Counted from the first letter of the stretch, positions 9,033 through 17,850 are shown. The stretch: DNA of 43,577 nt from Bacilli bacterium (GCA_017484125.1 JAFUTV010000024.1:1-43577), one strand, 5' to 3'. Made by a program: numbers and translations. The notes: generated by a model not told the origin, from the letters alone.

Positions 9033-10241
9033 TTACTTTTTACTCTTACCATCAATTTTCTTTTCCAATTTTGATAACATTGATTTGGCAAAATCTCTAC
9101 CACCTACACCAAAGGCAATAGCAAATGCAACTGCAAAAGCACCAAGAATAATTATAAATGCTGAATTAACCATTGATTTGGCAATGCCTAGTTGATATAA
9201 AGTAACAAATACACCTACAACAACTATAGCAACTTTAGCAATAAAGGCAATAGCTTTGTTATCTTTAAATTTTTTATTAATAGAACTTTCAGCAAAGTTT
9301 CCAACTAATATAGCAATTAACATAATAATAACTGAAGAAACAGCATAAGGCATATATGCAATAATATTATTACCAATATTAGTTAATACTTGAAGTTGTA
9401 AAATATTAACACCTTCAACTACAAAGAATACAATAATAACAATTTTTATTATATTTGCTATTATTTTTGATAAAGAGAAATCTTTACTTACTTTAGTATC
9501 AGATGCATCCATTATACTTTGAGTTACCTTATCAGTTCCAATAGATACTAATAATTTTTCAAGTAACCCACATGCTAAACCAGCAATAAATTTACCAATA
9601 TATACTATAACAATTGCAATTAATACTCTAGGCATAAATACTAAAATATTATTTAACATATCAGTTGCAGGTTTAGAAATGGCTTCTATTTTTAATGCAT
9701 CTAAAGAAGCAATAACAACAGGAATTAATATAAGTACATAAACAATATTAGCTAAAACTTCAGATAGACCAACTTTATTGTTTCCATCAACTCCAGCTTT
9801 TTCTAAAAATTTATCAAAGTTTAATTTTTTAAATGTTGGAATTAGTAATTCTCTAACTCCTTTTGAAATACATAAACCTATAATTAAAATAATTACTGCA
9901 GCAATAATATTTGGTAAATATGTTAATAATTCATTCATCATTGATACTACAGGTTCACTAACTCCTGTTAATCCAAGTTTTCCAAAAATACCTGGAACGA
10001 ATAAAACAAAAGTAATTAAATAAAATAATTTTGCTACAAATTCTTTTAAAGATGTCTTTTTATTATCATCTATTTTTGCTTTATCTAAAGCACTATCTAG
10101 TTTTAATACATTCATAGTAGTATTTACTAAACTTTTAATAATTGAAGCACATATCATAGCTAAAACTAGTAATATTAAAGCTTCAACATAATTTGGAACA
10201 TTAATCATTAATCTATCCCATACATTTGTAATCATTTCCAT
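9033..10241 (-). CDS. Mechanosensitive-channel-type membrane protein (TM-helix repeat)
   Basis: A 402-residue membrane protein with five repeated blocks, each a transmembrane helix of the pattern LPNIIAAVIILIIGLCISKGVRELL / MPRVLIAIVIVYIGKFIAGLACGLL / MPYAVSSVIIMLIAILVGNFAES. It matches the 'conserved TM helix' proteins related to the MscS family. The final GGRDFAKSMLSKLEKK segment, preceded by the Gly/Ala-rich helix AFAVAFAIAFGVGG, resembles the MscS pore helix, but the cytoplasmic beta and cage domains are missing. Function as a true channel is therefore likely but not shown. The start has AAGGAG 8 nt upstream. It is monocistronic. Confidence 0.8.
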   Translation of the reverse strand: MEMITNVWDRLMINVPNYVEALILLVLAMICASIIKSLVNTTMNVLKLDSALDKAKIDDNKKTSLKEFVAKLFYLITFVLFVPGIFGKLGLTGVSEPVVSMMNELLTYLPNIIAAVIILIIGLCISKGVRELLIPTFKKLNFDKFLEKAGVDGNNKVGLSEVLANIVYVLILIPVVIASLDALKIEAISKPATDMLNNILVFMPRVLIAIVIVYIGKFIAGLACGLLEKLLVSIGTDKVTQSIMDASDTKVSKDFSLSKIIANIIKIVIIVFFVVEGVNILQLQVLTNIGNNIIAYMPYAVSSVIIMLIAILVGNFAESSINKKFKDNKAIAFIAKVAIVVVGVFVTLYQLGIAKSMVNSAFIIILGAFAVAFAIAFGVGGRDFAKSMLSKLEKKIDGKSKK

Positions 10242-10426
10242 AAAAAATACTCCTTCTATAATTTCAAATTAAATAAACAATATATTTTTAATATTTACTT
10301 CTTTTAAAATGCATCTCCTTTCTAAATTAATAATATATGTATTAAACATAATTACTTAATATAATTATATCATTATTTTATTACATTTAAATATATAAAT
10401 TAAGAATAATATATTATAAATAATAA

Positions 10427-10580
10427 CTATTTATAACGCCCATTTAAATATGCAAAAATATTATTAATAAAAGTAGGTGCTAAATGACTAATTCTATTTC
10501 TAAAATTAACTCTAATGAATTAAAGTAACAATTATATATGCTATCCAAAACCAAAGCATAGACATTCCAATATTTTGCAT
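10427..10580 (-). pseudogene. Possible frameshifted remnant of a small membrane protein
   Basis: On the minus strand, an ATG at 10580 opens MQNIGMSMLWFWIAYIIVTL and hits TAG. Shifting one frame lets the reading continue as VNFRNRISHLAPTFINNIFAYLNGRYK up to TAG at 10427. Together this gives a roughly 50-residue protein with one transmembrane helix and a basic tail. The interpretation as a pseudogene rests only on this frame continuity; it could be chance. Confidence 0.25.
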
Positions 10581-10604
10581 TTCTAATTCAAATCCTCTTT
10601 ATAG

Positions 10605-10648
10605 TTATAACATAAGTATAGTAAATATGAATAAACATATGTTATAAT
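10605..10648 (+). promoter_or_regulatory. Inverted-repeat operator over a -10 box
   Basis: Arms TTATAACATA (10605-10614) and TATGTTATAA (10638-10647) are perfect inverted repeats 23 bp apart. The right arm overlaps TATAAT (10643-10648). This position suits autoregulation by the XRE protein encoded 117 bp downstream. Confidence 0.45.
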
Positions 10649-10764
10649 TTATATATAGCTAGTAAATGCTACGCAAAGTAGCAAAAAAATTATAAATTGC
10701 TACAAAAAATTGCTTGTTAAATACTATAAAGTAAGTAAAATTGTTTTCAAGGAGCGTGAATTAT

Positions 10765-11595
10765 ATGTTATTTAGTGAAAAACTAAAATTATTTAGAAAT
10801 TCAATTAATTTAACACAAGAAGAGCTTGCTGAAAAATTAAATGTTTCAAGACAAGCTATTACAAAATGGGAAAGTGGGGATGGAATACCTGATATTGAAA
10901 ACTTAAAACAACTTAGTATATTATTTAATGTTACTATAGATGAATTAATAAAAGAAGATAAACCAATTAATATTAAAGGAAAGTATTATTATAAAGAAGA
11001 AATAGAAATAGATCATACTAAACATTTTGATATTAAAATTAGTAAATCATTCGAAGTAAATATTAAACCTAATAACGAAGAGAAAGTTAAAGTAGAAGTA
11101 TATTCTGATGAAGAAAATAAATTATCAGAACTATATAAAATTAAATTTGATAATATATTTGATAGATTAGATATTAATATTAAAGGTAAAAGTGAATATC
11201 AAGATATAGTTATAAATATTTATATTCCTGAAAAATATATAGATGAAATAGAACTTAATACTAGAACTAAAACTCTTAATATATTTAATCTAGATTTAAA
11301 TAAATTAGAATATGATGGAGAATTAAAATATATTAATGTTAATGACTCTAAAGGAAAAATAGTATTAAATGTCACAAAATGTGATATTGAAGCTAAATAT
11401 AATAAGTTAAATGGAATATTAGAGGTTAATACAATAAATTCAACTGCAAGAGTTGAATTACCAAAAGATTCTAAATACAAAACAATACTAAAAGGAATAA
11501 AGAATAGATTTATTGATGCAAATAACACTGATGATTCAACAAATATTATTGAATTAAATGGTGCAAATAGTAAACTAATTATAATTGAAAAATAA
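10765..11595 (+). CDS. XRE-family regulator with C-terminal adhesin-like (DUF4097-type) beta domain
   Basis: A 276-residue protein. Residues 1-60 are a helix-turn-helix XRE domain (FSEKLKLFRNSINLTQEELAEKLNVSRQAITKWESG), followed by the usual DIENLKQLSILFNVTIDELIK. The remainder (about 75-276) is a repetitive beta-rich domain with strands spaced as in DUF4097 'putative adhesin' proteins, for example IVINIYIPEKYIDEIELNTRTKTLNIFNLDLNKLEYDGEL. Such proteins act as DNA-binding regulators, possibly sensing the envelope, but the ligand is unknown. The ATG at 10765 has AAGGAG 10 nt upstream; an in-frame TTG at 10741 precedes that site and is not the start. Likely self-regulated through the upstream inverted repeat. 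Confidence 0.8.
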   Translation: MLFSEKLKLFRNSINLTQEELAEKLNVSRQAITKWESGDGIPDIENLKQLSILFNVTIDELIKEDKPINIKGKYYYKEEIEIDHTKHFDIKISKSFEVNIKPNNEEKVKVEVYSDEENKLSELYKIKFDNIFDRLDINIKGKSEYQDIVINIYIPEKYIDEIELNTRTKTLNIFNLDLNKLEYDGELKYINVNDSKGKIVLNVTKCDIEAKYNKLNGILEVNTINSTARVELPKDSKYKTILKGIKNRFIDANNTDDSTNIIELNGANSKLIIIEK

Positions 11596-11596
11596 T

Positions 11597-11630
11597 TAAA
11601 AAACCACGCCTAAAAGTCGTGGATTTTTAA
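11597..11630 (+). terminator. Terminator after the XRE gene
   Basis: CCACG/CGTGG stem extended by A/T runs (AAAAAACCACG with CGTGGATTTTTAA), 9-nt loop, right after the stop codon. Confidence 0.75.
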
Positions 11631-11667
11631 TTATCTATGGCACGGTAATCATATGGGTTTAAAACTT

Positions 11668-12129
11668 TTAGTCTATGTTCATAGTAAGTGTTAAGTCAAA
11701 ATCTTCAAATCCATTTTTATGATAAAAATTGATGGCATTTTCATTTTTATAACTTGCTACAACTTTAATATTATGTATATTATGTTCTTTACAATACACT
11801 TTAAAATTATCTATTAATAATTTTCCTATACCCTTACCTCTGCACGAATCAGATACTAACATATTATTTATTTCACCATATTGAATTAATTCATAAGAGC
11901 CTTTTTCTTCAATACTACCAGCAAGATATCCAACAACATTATTGTCTTGTATGGCTACTATAACATAATGATTATTAATCAAATCAGTAAAATATTCTTT
12001 ACCTTCATTTGATATTGGCCAACCTTCTACTAAAGTTGGATCATATTTTTCTTTTTCAAGTTTAAATAATTCATTATTTAAATTACAAATATCATTTAAA
12101 TCACTTAAGTTTGCTTTACGAATATTCAT
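11668..12129 (-). CDS. GNAT-family N-acetyltransferase
   Basis: A 153-residue GNAT enzyme. The acetyl-CoA pyrophosphate loop is SDSCRGKGIGKLLIDNF (R/Q-x-x-G-x-G/A type), preceded by INNMLVSDS and followed by the C-terminal NENAINFYHKNGF motif common to the family. The N-terminus NIRKANLSDLNDICNLNNELF matches typical small-substrate acetyltransferases. The acceptor is not predictable. GGGAGTGA precedes the ATG. It lies upstream of nothing co-directional within 400 bp, so it is probably monocistronic. Confidence 0.85.
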   Translation of the reverse strand: MNIRKANLSDLNDICNLNNELFKLEKEKYDPTLVEGWPISNEGKEYFTDLINNHYVIVAIQDNNVVGYLAGSIEEKGSYELIQYGEINNMLVSDSCRGKGIGKLLIDNFKVYCKEHNIHNIKVVASYKNENAINFYHKNGFEDFDLTLTMNID

Positions 12130-12164
12130 AGTTAATCACTCCCAAATATATTATACCATGAAAA

Positions 12165-12183
12165 AAAGTAGCCTAGCTACTTT
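12165..12183 (-). terminator. Terminator downstream of tRNA-Trp
   Basis: AAAGTAGC/GCTACTTT stem with a 3-nt loop. Read on the minus strand it is followed by a run of seven T residues, so it fits termination of the tRNA transcript. Confidence 0.7.
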
Positions 12184-12194
12184 GATTTACTTAA

Positions 12195-12268
12195 TGGCAG
12201 GGGCACAAGGATTCGAACCCAGACGAACGGTTTTGGAGACCGTCATACTACCATTATATTATGCCCCT
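12195..12268 (-). tRNA. tRNA-Trp (anticodon CCA)
   Basis: The minus strand folds into a full cloverleaf: acceptor AGGGGCA with TGCCCCT, discriminator G and encoded CCA; D-arm with AATGGTAG; anticodon stem ACGGT/ACCGT with loop CTCCAAA (anticodon at 12234-12236); T-arm TGGGTTCGAATCC. It closely resembles the B. subtilis tRNA-Trp. A CCA anticodon agrees with TGG-only tryptophan use in the window. Confidence 0.97.
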
Positions 12269-12348
12269 AAAAATAATAACAAAGATATTATAATATATTA
12301 TATAGTAAAATATCAAGTTTTTTTAAGTAAAAAAGTAAAGTTAATACT

Positions 12349-14442
12349 TTACTTTAATACTATATTATTATCTTCTATATCTATTATTATTTCTTGGCCA
12401 TACTTTATTTCATTTTCAATTAACTTAGTTGCTAATTTAGTTTCTAATTCTTTAGTTACTATTCTTTTTAATGGTCTTGCTCCAAATGCTTCATCATAAG
12501 AATTATTTATTAAATATTCTTTTGCTTTATCAGTCAATTTTAAGCTTATATTAGAGTCTTTTAATCTATATTCAATATTTTTTATTAAATTATCTAATAT
12601 ATCAAATAATACATCTTTATTTAGTTTATTAAATATTATTATTTCATCTATTCTGTTTAAAAATTCTGGTTTAAAATAATTATGTAGTTCATTTAATACT
12701 AAATCATCATGTCCTTCTAAGATATGTTCACTACCAACATTAGATGTCATTATAATAATAGTATTTTTAAAATCTACTAATCTACCATTAGAATCAGTTA
12801 CTCTACCATCATCCAATATTTGAAGTAATAAATTTAACACATCAGGATGGGCTTTTTCTATTTCATCAAATAAAACAATAGAATATGGATTTCTTCTTAC
12901 TGCCTCAGTTAATTGACCACCCTCTTCATAACCTATATATCCAGGTGCTGCACCAATTAATCTTGATACAGAATATTTTTCCATATATTCACTCATATCA
13001 ATTCTAATCATATGACGTTCATCATCAAATAACTCATAAGCAAGAGTTCTTGCAACTTCTGTTTTACCTACACCGGTAGGTCCTAAAAAGATAAATGAGC
13101 CAATTGGTTTATTGGGATCTTTTATTCCACTTCTACTTCTAATAATAGCATTAGAAACTAGTTTAAGAGCCTCATCTTGACCTTTTACTCTTTTACCTAG
13201 ATTATCCTTTAAATTAATTAATTTGTCCTTTTCACTACTTATTAACCTAGCAATTGGAATATTAGTCCACTTACTAATAACTTTAGCAATATCATCACTA
13301 GTTACATCATCAGATAATATTTTATCACTTTCTACTTGTTTTAAATTTTCTAACTCTTTTTCTAAGTCAGGTAATACTCCATGTCTTAATCTAGCCGCTT
13401 CTTCTAAATTATAGTTTTTCTCTGCTTCATCTAAATCATATTTAGTTTTTTCTATTTCTTGTTTTTTTGCTTTAATTTGAGATTTAATATTTTTTTCTTT
13501 TTGCCATAACTCATTTAATTCTTTTTCTTTATTTTTAAATTTAAATAAACTACCTTCAATTTCTTCTTTTCTTTTTAGTGATAACTCATCCTTTTCTTTC
13601 TTAATAGCTTCTTTTTCTATTTCAAGTCTCATTATTTGTCTTTGTAAATCATCAAGTTCAACAGGAACAGAATCCATTTGAACTCTAATTGTTGCACAGG
13701 CTTCATCAATTAAATCTATAGCTTTATCTGGTAAATATCTATCTGTTATATATCTATTTGATAATGTAGCAGCACTAATTAATGCTTTATCTTGAATTGT
13801 TACTCCATGATGTATTTCAAATCTTTCTTTAAGTCCACGAAGGATAGTTATTGTATCTTCAACAGTAGGTTCACTTACTAATATTTTTTGAAAACGTCTT
13901 TCTAAAGCACCATCTTTTTCGATGTATTCTCTATATTCTTTAAGTGTTGTTGCACCAATTACATGTATTTCACCACGAGCAAGCATTGGCTTTAATATAT
14001 TTCCAGCATCCATTGCACCAGATATAGCACCGGTTCCAACAATCATGTGAATTTCATCAATAAACATTATTATATTTCCTTCACTTTTTTTAACTTCATC
14101 TAGAACTTTTTCTAATCTTTCTTCAAACTCACCACGATACTTAGCACCTGCAACAAGTGAAGCCATATTAAGTTCCCAAATAGTTTTATTTTTTAAACTT
14201 TCTGGAACATCACCCTTAACTATTCTTTGAGCAAGCCCTTCAACTATTGCAGTTTTACCAACACCTGGTTCACCAATTAATACAGGATTATTTTTAGTTT
14301 TTCTAGATAAAACTCTAGTAATACTACGTATTTCTTCATCTCTTCCTATAACAGGATCTATTTTTCTTTCTTTAACGGCATCATTAATATTTCTACCATA
14401 TGCCTCTAAAACATTTTCTGGTATTTGATTTTCTTGCATCAT
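12349..14442 (-). CDS. clpB: ClpB disaggregase lacking the N-terminal domain
   Basis: A 697-residue Hsp100 chaperone with two AAA+ modules. NBD1 has GEPGVGKTA and VIGRDEEI; the central part is the long coiled-coil M domain that marks ClpB (about 260-395, [19 protein letters not shown] to [10 protein letters not shown]). NBD2 has [43 protein letters not shown] and FLNRIDEI. It works with DnaK to rescue aggregated proteins. The normal 145-residue Clp_N domain is absent: the protein starts with about 13 residues and goes straight into NBD1, as in Mollicutes ClpB. The upstream sequence has no room for it, because the CIRCE and promoter lie immediately before. GAGGTGA precedes ATG 14442; ATG 14439 is equally possible. 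Confidence 0.95.
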   Translation of the reverse strand: MMQENQIPENVLEAYGRNINDAVKERKIDPVIGRDEEIRSITRVLSRKTKNNPVLIGEPGVGKTAIVEGLAQRIVKGDVPESLKNKTIWELNMASLVAGAKYRGEFEERLEKVLDEVKKSEGNIIMFIDEIHMIVGTGAISGAMDAGNILKPMLARGEIHVIGATTLKEYREYIEKDGALERRFQKILVSEPTVEDTITILRGLKERFEIHHGVTIQDKALISAATLSNRYITDRYLPDKAIDLIDEACATIRVQMDSVPVELDDLQRQIMRLEIEKEAIKKEKDELSLKRKEEIEGSLFKFKNKEKELNELWQKEKNIKSQIKAKKQEIEKTKYDLDEAEKNYNLEEAARLRHGVLPDLEKELENLKQVESDKILSDDVTSDDIAKVISKWTNIPIARLISSEKDKLINLKDNLGKRVKGQDEALKLVSNAIIRSRSGIKDPNKPIGSFIFLGPTGVGKTEVARTLAYELFDDERHMIRIDMSEYMEKYSVSRLIGAAPGYIGYEEGGQLTEAVRRNPYSIVLFDEIEKAHPDVLNLLLQILDDGRVTDSNGRLVDFKNTIIIMTSNVGSEHILEGHDDLVLNELHNYFKPEFLNRIDEIIIFNKLNKDVLFDILDNLIKNIEYRLKDSNISLKLTDKAKEYLINNSYDEAFGARPLKRIVTKELETKLATKLIENEIKYGQEIIIDIEDNNIVLK

Positions 14443-14462
14443 AATACTCACCTCATATTAGT

Positions 14463-14490
14463 ATTATACTCAATAATTAGCACTTGTCAA
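14463..14490 (-). promoter_or_regulatory. SigmaA-type promoter of clpB
   Basis: On the minus strand: TTGACA (14485-14490), 16-bp spacer, TATAAT (14463-14468). The -35 hexamer is inside the CIRCE element, so repressor binding would block it. Confidence 0.8.
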
Positions 14491-14503
14491 TACAGAGTGC
14501 TAA
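14477..14503 (-). promoter_or_regulatory. CIRCE operator (HrcA site) of clpB
   Basis: TTAGCACTT, 9-bp spacer, GAGTGCTAA: 8 of 9 arm positions pair, against the consensus TTAGCACTC-N9-GAGTGCTAA. This places clpB under HrcA heat-shock control. The HrcA gene is outside the window. Confidence 0.93.
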
Positions 14504-14609
14504 TTATTACTAATTATATCAAATATTATTATAATTATACATACTATATTATTTTTTCTTAAATAATTATATTTGGCATGTTATAATTATAAAAATAGAG
14601 GTGAAATAT

Positions 14610-15464
14610 ATGAACAATTGCCCTAAGTGTGGTGCATTAAATGCAATTGATGCCCAAAAGTGTAATATGTGTGGTACAACTTTAAGTACAGTACATCCCG
14701 ATCTATATGTTGCAAAAAATAGCAGCATCAACTTAGATAATGCACCAATAGATTATGAAAAAATAAAAAAAGAGGAAGAATTAAAAAAGTTTAATGAAGA
14801 ATTAGAGCAAAATAATAATCCTAATAATATAGATTATAATAAAACAGAATATAAAAACTATTCTACTGAGCATTATCAAAACTATGCAGTTTATATTTTA
14901 ATTTTAATTATTGTCTTAATTGCTGGCGCTATATTTTTTGCATATAAAAATAATTTATTTACTTTAACAAATCATAATCAAGAAATACTAAACCAAGTTA
15001 AAAATAATGCAAATGATTATATAAAATTATTAGAAAACTATATGAGTTTTTCAATTAAAAATAGTGGACTACAGGAAAAAATTCAATATCAAATTAAAGG
15101 AAGAGAATATACATACCTACCTATGCCAGAATCAGGGCAATGTAACTACAAAGATAGTGTATGGACAGGTTCTGAAGGATTTGGTTCTTCATGTAAAGAA
15201 TTTATGAGTGATATATCTGATAATAGATGTCGTGATGGCTCATGGTATGATTCTGAAAAAAATGGAACAATATGTAATAGATATGATTTAAAAGATCATA
15301 GTTGTTGGTTAAACAATAGTATTACATGTTATTTTCCAACTGAAGCACAAATAGTATTTAGTAAAGAAGGAAAAGTAATTGGAGACACTTATGTAATATT
15401 TGATACCATAAAATGTAGTAAAAAAACAAATAATAGCGATTTTGAATGTATTGAATTAGAATAA
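14610..15464 (+). CDS. Zinc-ribbon, single-pass membrane protein with Cys-rich exterior domain
   Basis: A 284-residue protein of unknown function. Residues 3-22 are a zinc ribbon (CPKCG and CNMCG pairs). A charged linker with KKEEELKKFNEELEQN follows. One transmembrane helix lies at about 95-113 (YAVYILILIIVLIAGAIFFA). The C-terminal 165 residues should be outside the cell, and contain about eight cysteines (C177, C194, C205, C219, C228, C233, C262, C272, approximately), likely in disulfides, within a pilin-like Trp/Gly/Ser-rich section (SVWTGSEGFGSSCKEF). Cytoplasmic zinc ribbon plus exported domain suggests a sensor or envelope protein. ATG 14610 is chosen since GAGGTGA ends 5 nt before; an upstream GTG lies inside that site. 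It lies between clpB and htpG, diverging from clpB. Confidence 0.7.
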   Translation: MNNCPKCGALNAIDAQKCNMCGTTLSTVHPDLYVAKNSSINLDNAPIDYEKIKKEEELKKFNEELEQNNNPNNIDYNKTEYKNYSTEHYQNYAVYILILIIVLIAGAIFFAYKNNLFTLTNHNQEILNQVKNNANDYIKLLENYMSFSIKNSGLQEKIQYQIKGREYTYLPMPESGQCNYKDSVWTGSEGFGSSCKEFMSDISDNRCRDGSWYDSEKNGTICNRYDLKDHSCWLNNSITCYFPTEAQIVFSKEGKVIGDTYVIFDTIKCSKKTNNSDFECIELE

Positions 15465-15490
15465 TTTCTAATTCTTTTTTAATTAAGAAA

Positions 15491-15510
15491 AGTAGAGAAT
15501 AATCTCTACT
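15491..15510 (-). terminator. Terminator of htpG
   Basis: AGTAGAGA/TCTCTACT stem, 4-nt loop, then TTTTCTTAATT on the minus strand; overlaps the htpG stop codon and may also stop the convergent zinc-ribbon gene. Confidence 0.75.
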
Positions 15511-17398
15511 TAGATATGATGTTAGCAATTAAGTTGCTAATTTCAGTAGGATTCTCAATTGAAAGTCCTTCAATTAGTAAACTTTGAGCATATAATACTT
15601 TTGCATAATTTTTTAATTCTTCTTTATCCTTTTTATACAAATCTTTTAATTTTTTAACAATAGCATGATTTTCATTTATCTCTAATATTTTTTCTGCTTT
15701 AACATTTCCTTCAGCACTAGGAATAGCATTCATTGCTTTTTCCATTTCAACAGATATTGCGCCATCAGTAGATAAACATACTGGATGATTTTTTAATTTA
15801 TTAGTAAATCTAATATCTTTTACTTCAGGAATAGCTTCTTTCATTAAACTAAACATATCTTTACTATCGTCATTTTTCTTTTTTAATTCTTCTTGTTCTT
15901 CTTTACTATCAAGTTCAATATTTTGATCACATACATTTTTTAATTCTTTATCATCATATTTTTGAAGCATCTTTATAGCAAATTCATCTACATAATCAGT
16001 GCAATATAATACTTCAAATCCTTTATCTTTAACGGCATCTACTTGAGGAATTAAATCTACTTTATCAACACTATCACCACAAGCATAATAAATATCTTTT
16101 TGATCTTTTTTCATTCTTTCAACATATTCTTTTAAAGTAGTTAATTTCTTATCTTTAGATGAATAAAACATAATTAAATCTTTTAATTTTTCTTTATTCA
16201 TACCAAAATCAGCATATACACCAAATTTAATTTGCATACCAAATGCTTCATAAAATTTATTATAATCTTCTCTATTATTATTCTTTAAATCCTCTAATTC
16301 TTTTAATACTTTATTTTCTATAGAATTAGCAATAGTTTTTAAAACTCTATTTTGTTGTATAGTTTCTCTAGAAATATTAAGAGGTAAATCAGGAGAATCA
16401 ACTACACCTTTAATGAAACTCAAATAATCAGGAACTAATTCTGCACATTTTTCCATGATTAATACGCCATTAGAATATAATTGTAATCCTTTTTCATATT
16501 CTTTAGTGTAATAATCAAAAGAAGCATGAGAAGGAATAAATATTAAAGAATTATATTCAATTGTTCCTTCAGCGGATGTATGTATTCTATGAATAGGTTT
16601 TTCATAATCCATAAATTTATCAGCATAAAATGTATTATATTCTTCTTCTTTAATATCTTTCTTATTTCTTTTCCATATAGGAACAAGATCATTTATTACC
16701 TCTTCATGAGTAACTGTTTCATATTCATCTTTATCATTATCATTTGTCTTTTCTTTCAAATGTTGATGAGTAACATTCATCTTAATTGGATAAGTAATAT
16801 AATCGCTATATTTCTTTATTAAACTTTGTATTTCATAGTCTTCAAGATATTTAGCATAATCTTCATTATCATCATCTTTAATAGTTAATATAACATCAGT
16901 ACCATATTCATCTCTTTTACTACTTTCAATACTATATCCATCTATTCCTTCACTAGTCCATGAGTATGCCTCATCACTTCCATAAGCCCTAGATATAACC
17001 TCAACCTTTTTAGCAACCATAAATGCTGAATAAAAACCTACACCAAATTGTCCAATTATATCAATATCTTTTTTATGGTCATTGTTTTCTTTAAATTCTA
17101 ATGAACCACTTTTGGCAATAGTACCTAAATTATTTTCTAATTCATCTTTACTCATACCTATACCATTATCAGATATAGTTAAAGTTTTATTATCTTTATC
17201 AATAGCAATATGAATATCTAACTTTTTAGGATCTATTTTAATAGATTTATTAGTTAAAGATTCATAATGCAATTTATCTAGTGCATCACTTGCATTAGAT
17301 ATAATTTCTCTTAAAAATATCTCTTTATTAGTATAAATAGAATTAATCATTAAATCCATTAACTTTTTAGATTCAGCTTTAAATTCTTTCTTTTTCAT
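15506..17398 (-). CDS. htpG: Hsp90-family chaperone HtpG
   Basis: A 630-residue Hsp90. The N-terminal GHKL ATPase has EIISNASDALDKLHY, SDNGIGM and IGQFGVGFYSAFMVA. The middle domain includes the catalytic Arg region (NISRETIQQNRVLK). The C-terminal dimerization domain runs to ISNLIANIISK. Length is normal for bacterial HtpG. The start is ATG 17398, 5 nt after AGGAGGT; a longer frame from 17428 would put that ribosome site and an operator inside the gene. Two CIRCE-like operators precede it, so it appears to be HrcA-controlled, unlike B. subtilis htpG. Confidence 0.97.
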   Translation of the reverse strand: MKKKEFKAESKKLMDLMINSIYTNKEIFLREIISNASDALDKLHYESLTNKSIKIDPKKLDIHIAIDKDNKTLTISDNGIGMSKDELENNLGTIAKSGSLEFKENNDHKKDIDIIGQFGVGFYSAFMVAKKVEVISRAYGSDEAYSWTSEGIDGYSIESSKRDEYGTDVILTIKDDDNEDYAKYLEDYEIQSLIKKYSDYITYPIKMNVTHQHLKEKTNDNDKDEYETVTHEEVINDLVPIWKRNKKDIKEEEYNTFYADKFMDYEKPIHRIHTSAEGTIEYNSLIFIPSHASFDYYTKEYEKGLQLYSNGVLIMEKCAELVPDYLSFIKGVVDSPDLPLNISRETIQQNRVLKTIANSIENKVLKELEDLKNNNREDYNKFYEAFGMQIKFGVYADFGMNKEKLKDLIMFYSSKDKKLTTLKEYVERMKKDQKDIYYACGDSVDKVDLIPQVDAVKDKGFEVLYCTDYVDEFAIKMLQKYDDKELKNVCDQNIELDSKEEQEELKKKNDDSKDMFSLMKEAIPEVKDIRFTNKLKNHPVCLSTDGAISVEMEKAMNAIPSAEGNVKAEKILEINENHAIVKKLKDLYKKDKEELKNYAKVLYAQSLLIEGLSIENPTEISNLIANIISK

Positions 17399-17408
17399 AA
17401 ATGACCTC

Positions 17409-17435
17409 CTAGCACTCATCAAATTCAAATGCTAA
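17409..17435 (-). promoter_or_regulatory. Second, degenerate CIRCE over the htpG ribosome site
   Basis: CTAGCACTC, 9-bp spacer, AAATGCTAA: 7 of 9 consensus positions in each arm. It overlaps the AGGAGG of htpG, so it could act on transcription, or on translation as RNA. Confidence 0.6.
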
Positions 17436-17439
17436 TAAT

Positions 17440-17468
17440 AATATAATACTATTAATAGCACTTGTCAA
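17440..17468 (-). promoter_or_regulatory. SigmaA-type promoter of htpG
   Basis: Minus strand TTGACA (17463-17468), 17-bp spacer, TATATT (17440-17445). The -35 is within the upstream CIRCE. Confidence 0.7.
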
Positions 17469-17481
17469 TATTAAGTGCTAA
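17455..17481 (-). promoter_or_regulatory. CIRCE operator (HrcA site) of htpG
   Basis: ATAGCACTT, 9-bp spacer, AAGTGCTAA. Same spacing and -35 overlap as at clpB. Confidence 0.85.
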
Positions 17482-17642
17482 ATAATAAATATATAGACAT
17501 AAGCATATACATAATTATATATAAAACATATAATAAACTAGATAAGGAATCTTATTTATTAATAATTAATAATTTAAAAAAGAACAAATTCTTTTACTTT
17601 TTTAAATACCTTATCAAGCATATTATTCCATCCTTTATACTT

Positions 17643-17670
17643 AAAAATCATCTTTTATAGATGGTTTTTT
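17643..17670 (+). terminator. Hairpin terminator upstream of the small peptide gene
   Basis: AAAAATCATCT/AGATGGTTTTT stem (with G-U pairs), 5-nt loop and T-run. It isolates the peptide gene from upstream transcription. Confidence 0.55.
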
Positions 17671-17733
17671 TATTTTAAAAAAGGAAATCAATTATTTACC
17701 TATAATAATATAATTAGAGGGAGGTGAAAGATA

Positions 17734-17850
17734 ATGCAATTAACTAGTGCTGAATTAATAAATATTCATGGTGGTTGTATAACACTTTTTGGACATACAA
17801 TTTCTAAATTAATAAGAATATTTAGAACTATCAATCTATTCTTTAGATAG
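17734..17850 (+). CDS. Double-glycine-leader peptide (bacteriocin or signal peptide precursor)
   Basis: A 38-residue ORF with a very strong ribosome site (GAGGGAGGTGA, 6 nt before ATG). The leader MQLTSAELINIHGG matches the double-glycine consensus L-S/T-x-x-E-L-x-x-I-x-G-G exactly. Cleavage after Gly14 by a peptidase-containing ABC transporter (C39 family) would release a 24-residue peptide starting with Cys15, cationic (K25, R28, R31, R38) and hydrophobic, ending NLFFR. This fits a bacteriocin or a secreted signal peptide. No transporter, immunity protein or sensor is in the window. It is a single gene between two hairpins. A TATAATAATATAAT stretch (17702-17715 region) is a likely -10. Confidence 0.75.
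   Translation: MQLTSAELINIHGGCITLFGHTISKLIRIFRTINLFFR

Larger units (their letters stand above)
10242..10764. other. 520-bp intergenic region with operator and gene remnant
   Basis: AT-rich DNA between divergent genes. It holds a degraded reading frame on the minus strand (10427-10580), a 10-bp inverted repeat overlapping a TATAAT (10605-10648), and a GCTAC/GTAGC hairpin at 10668-10682. Nothing else is recognisable. Confidence 0.5.

Noticed and set aside
9778-10023. 81-aa plus-strand ORF
   Set aside because: Shadow of the MscS-like gene on the other strand.
12158-12499. 113-aa plus-strand ORF containing GAQGFEPRRT
   Set aside because: It is the antisense translation of tRNA-Trp and the end of clpB; the peptide GAQGFEPRR is a familiar tRNA-shadow artefact.
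16580-16822. 80-aa plus-strand ORF
   Set aside because: Shadow of htpG; hydrophobic only because of AT-rich antisense.
17475-17660. 61-aa plus-strand ORF after the CIRCE
   Set aside because: No ribosome site, start codon within the operator, composition of random AT-rich DNA.
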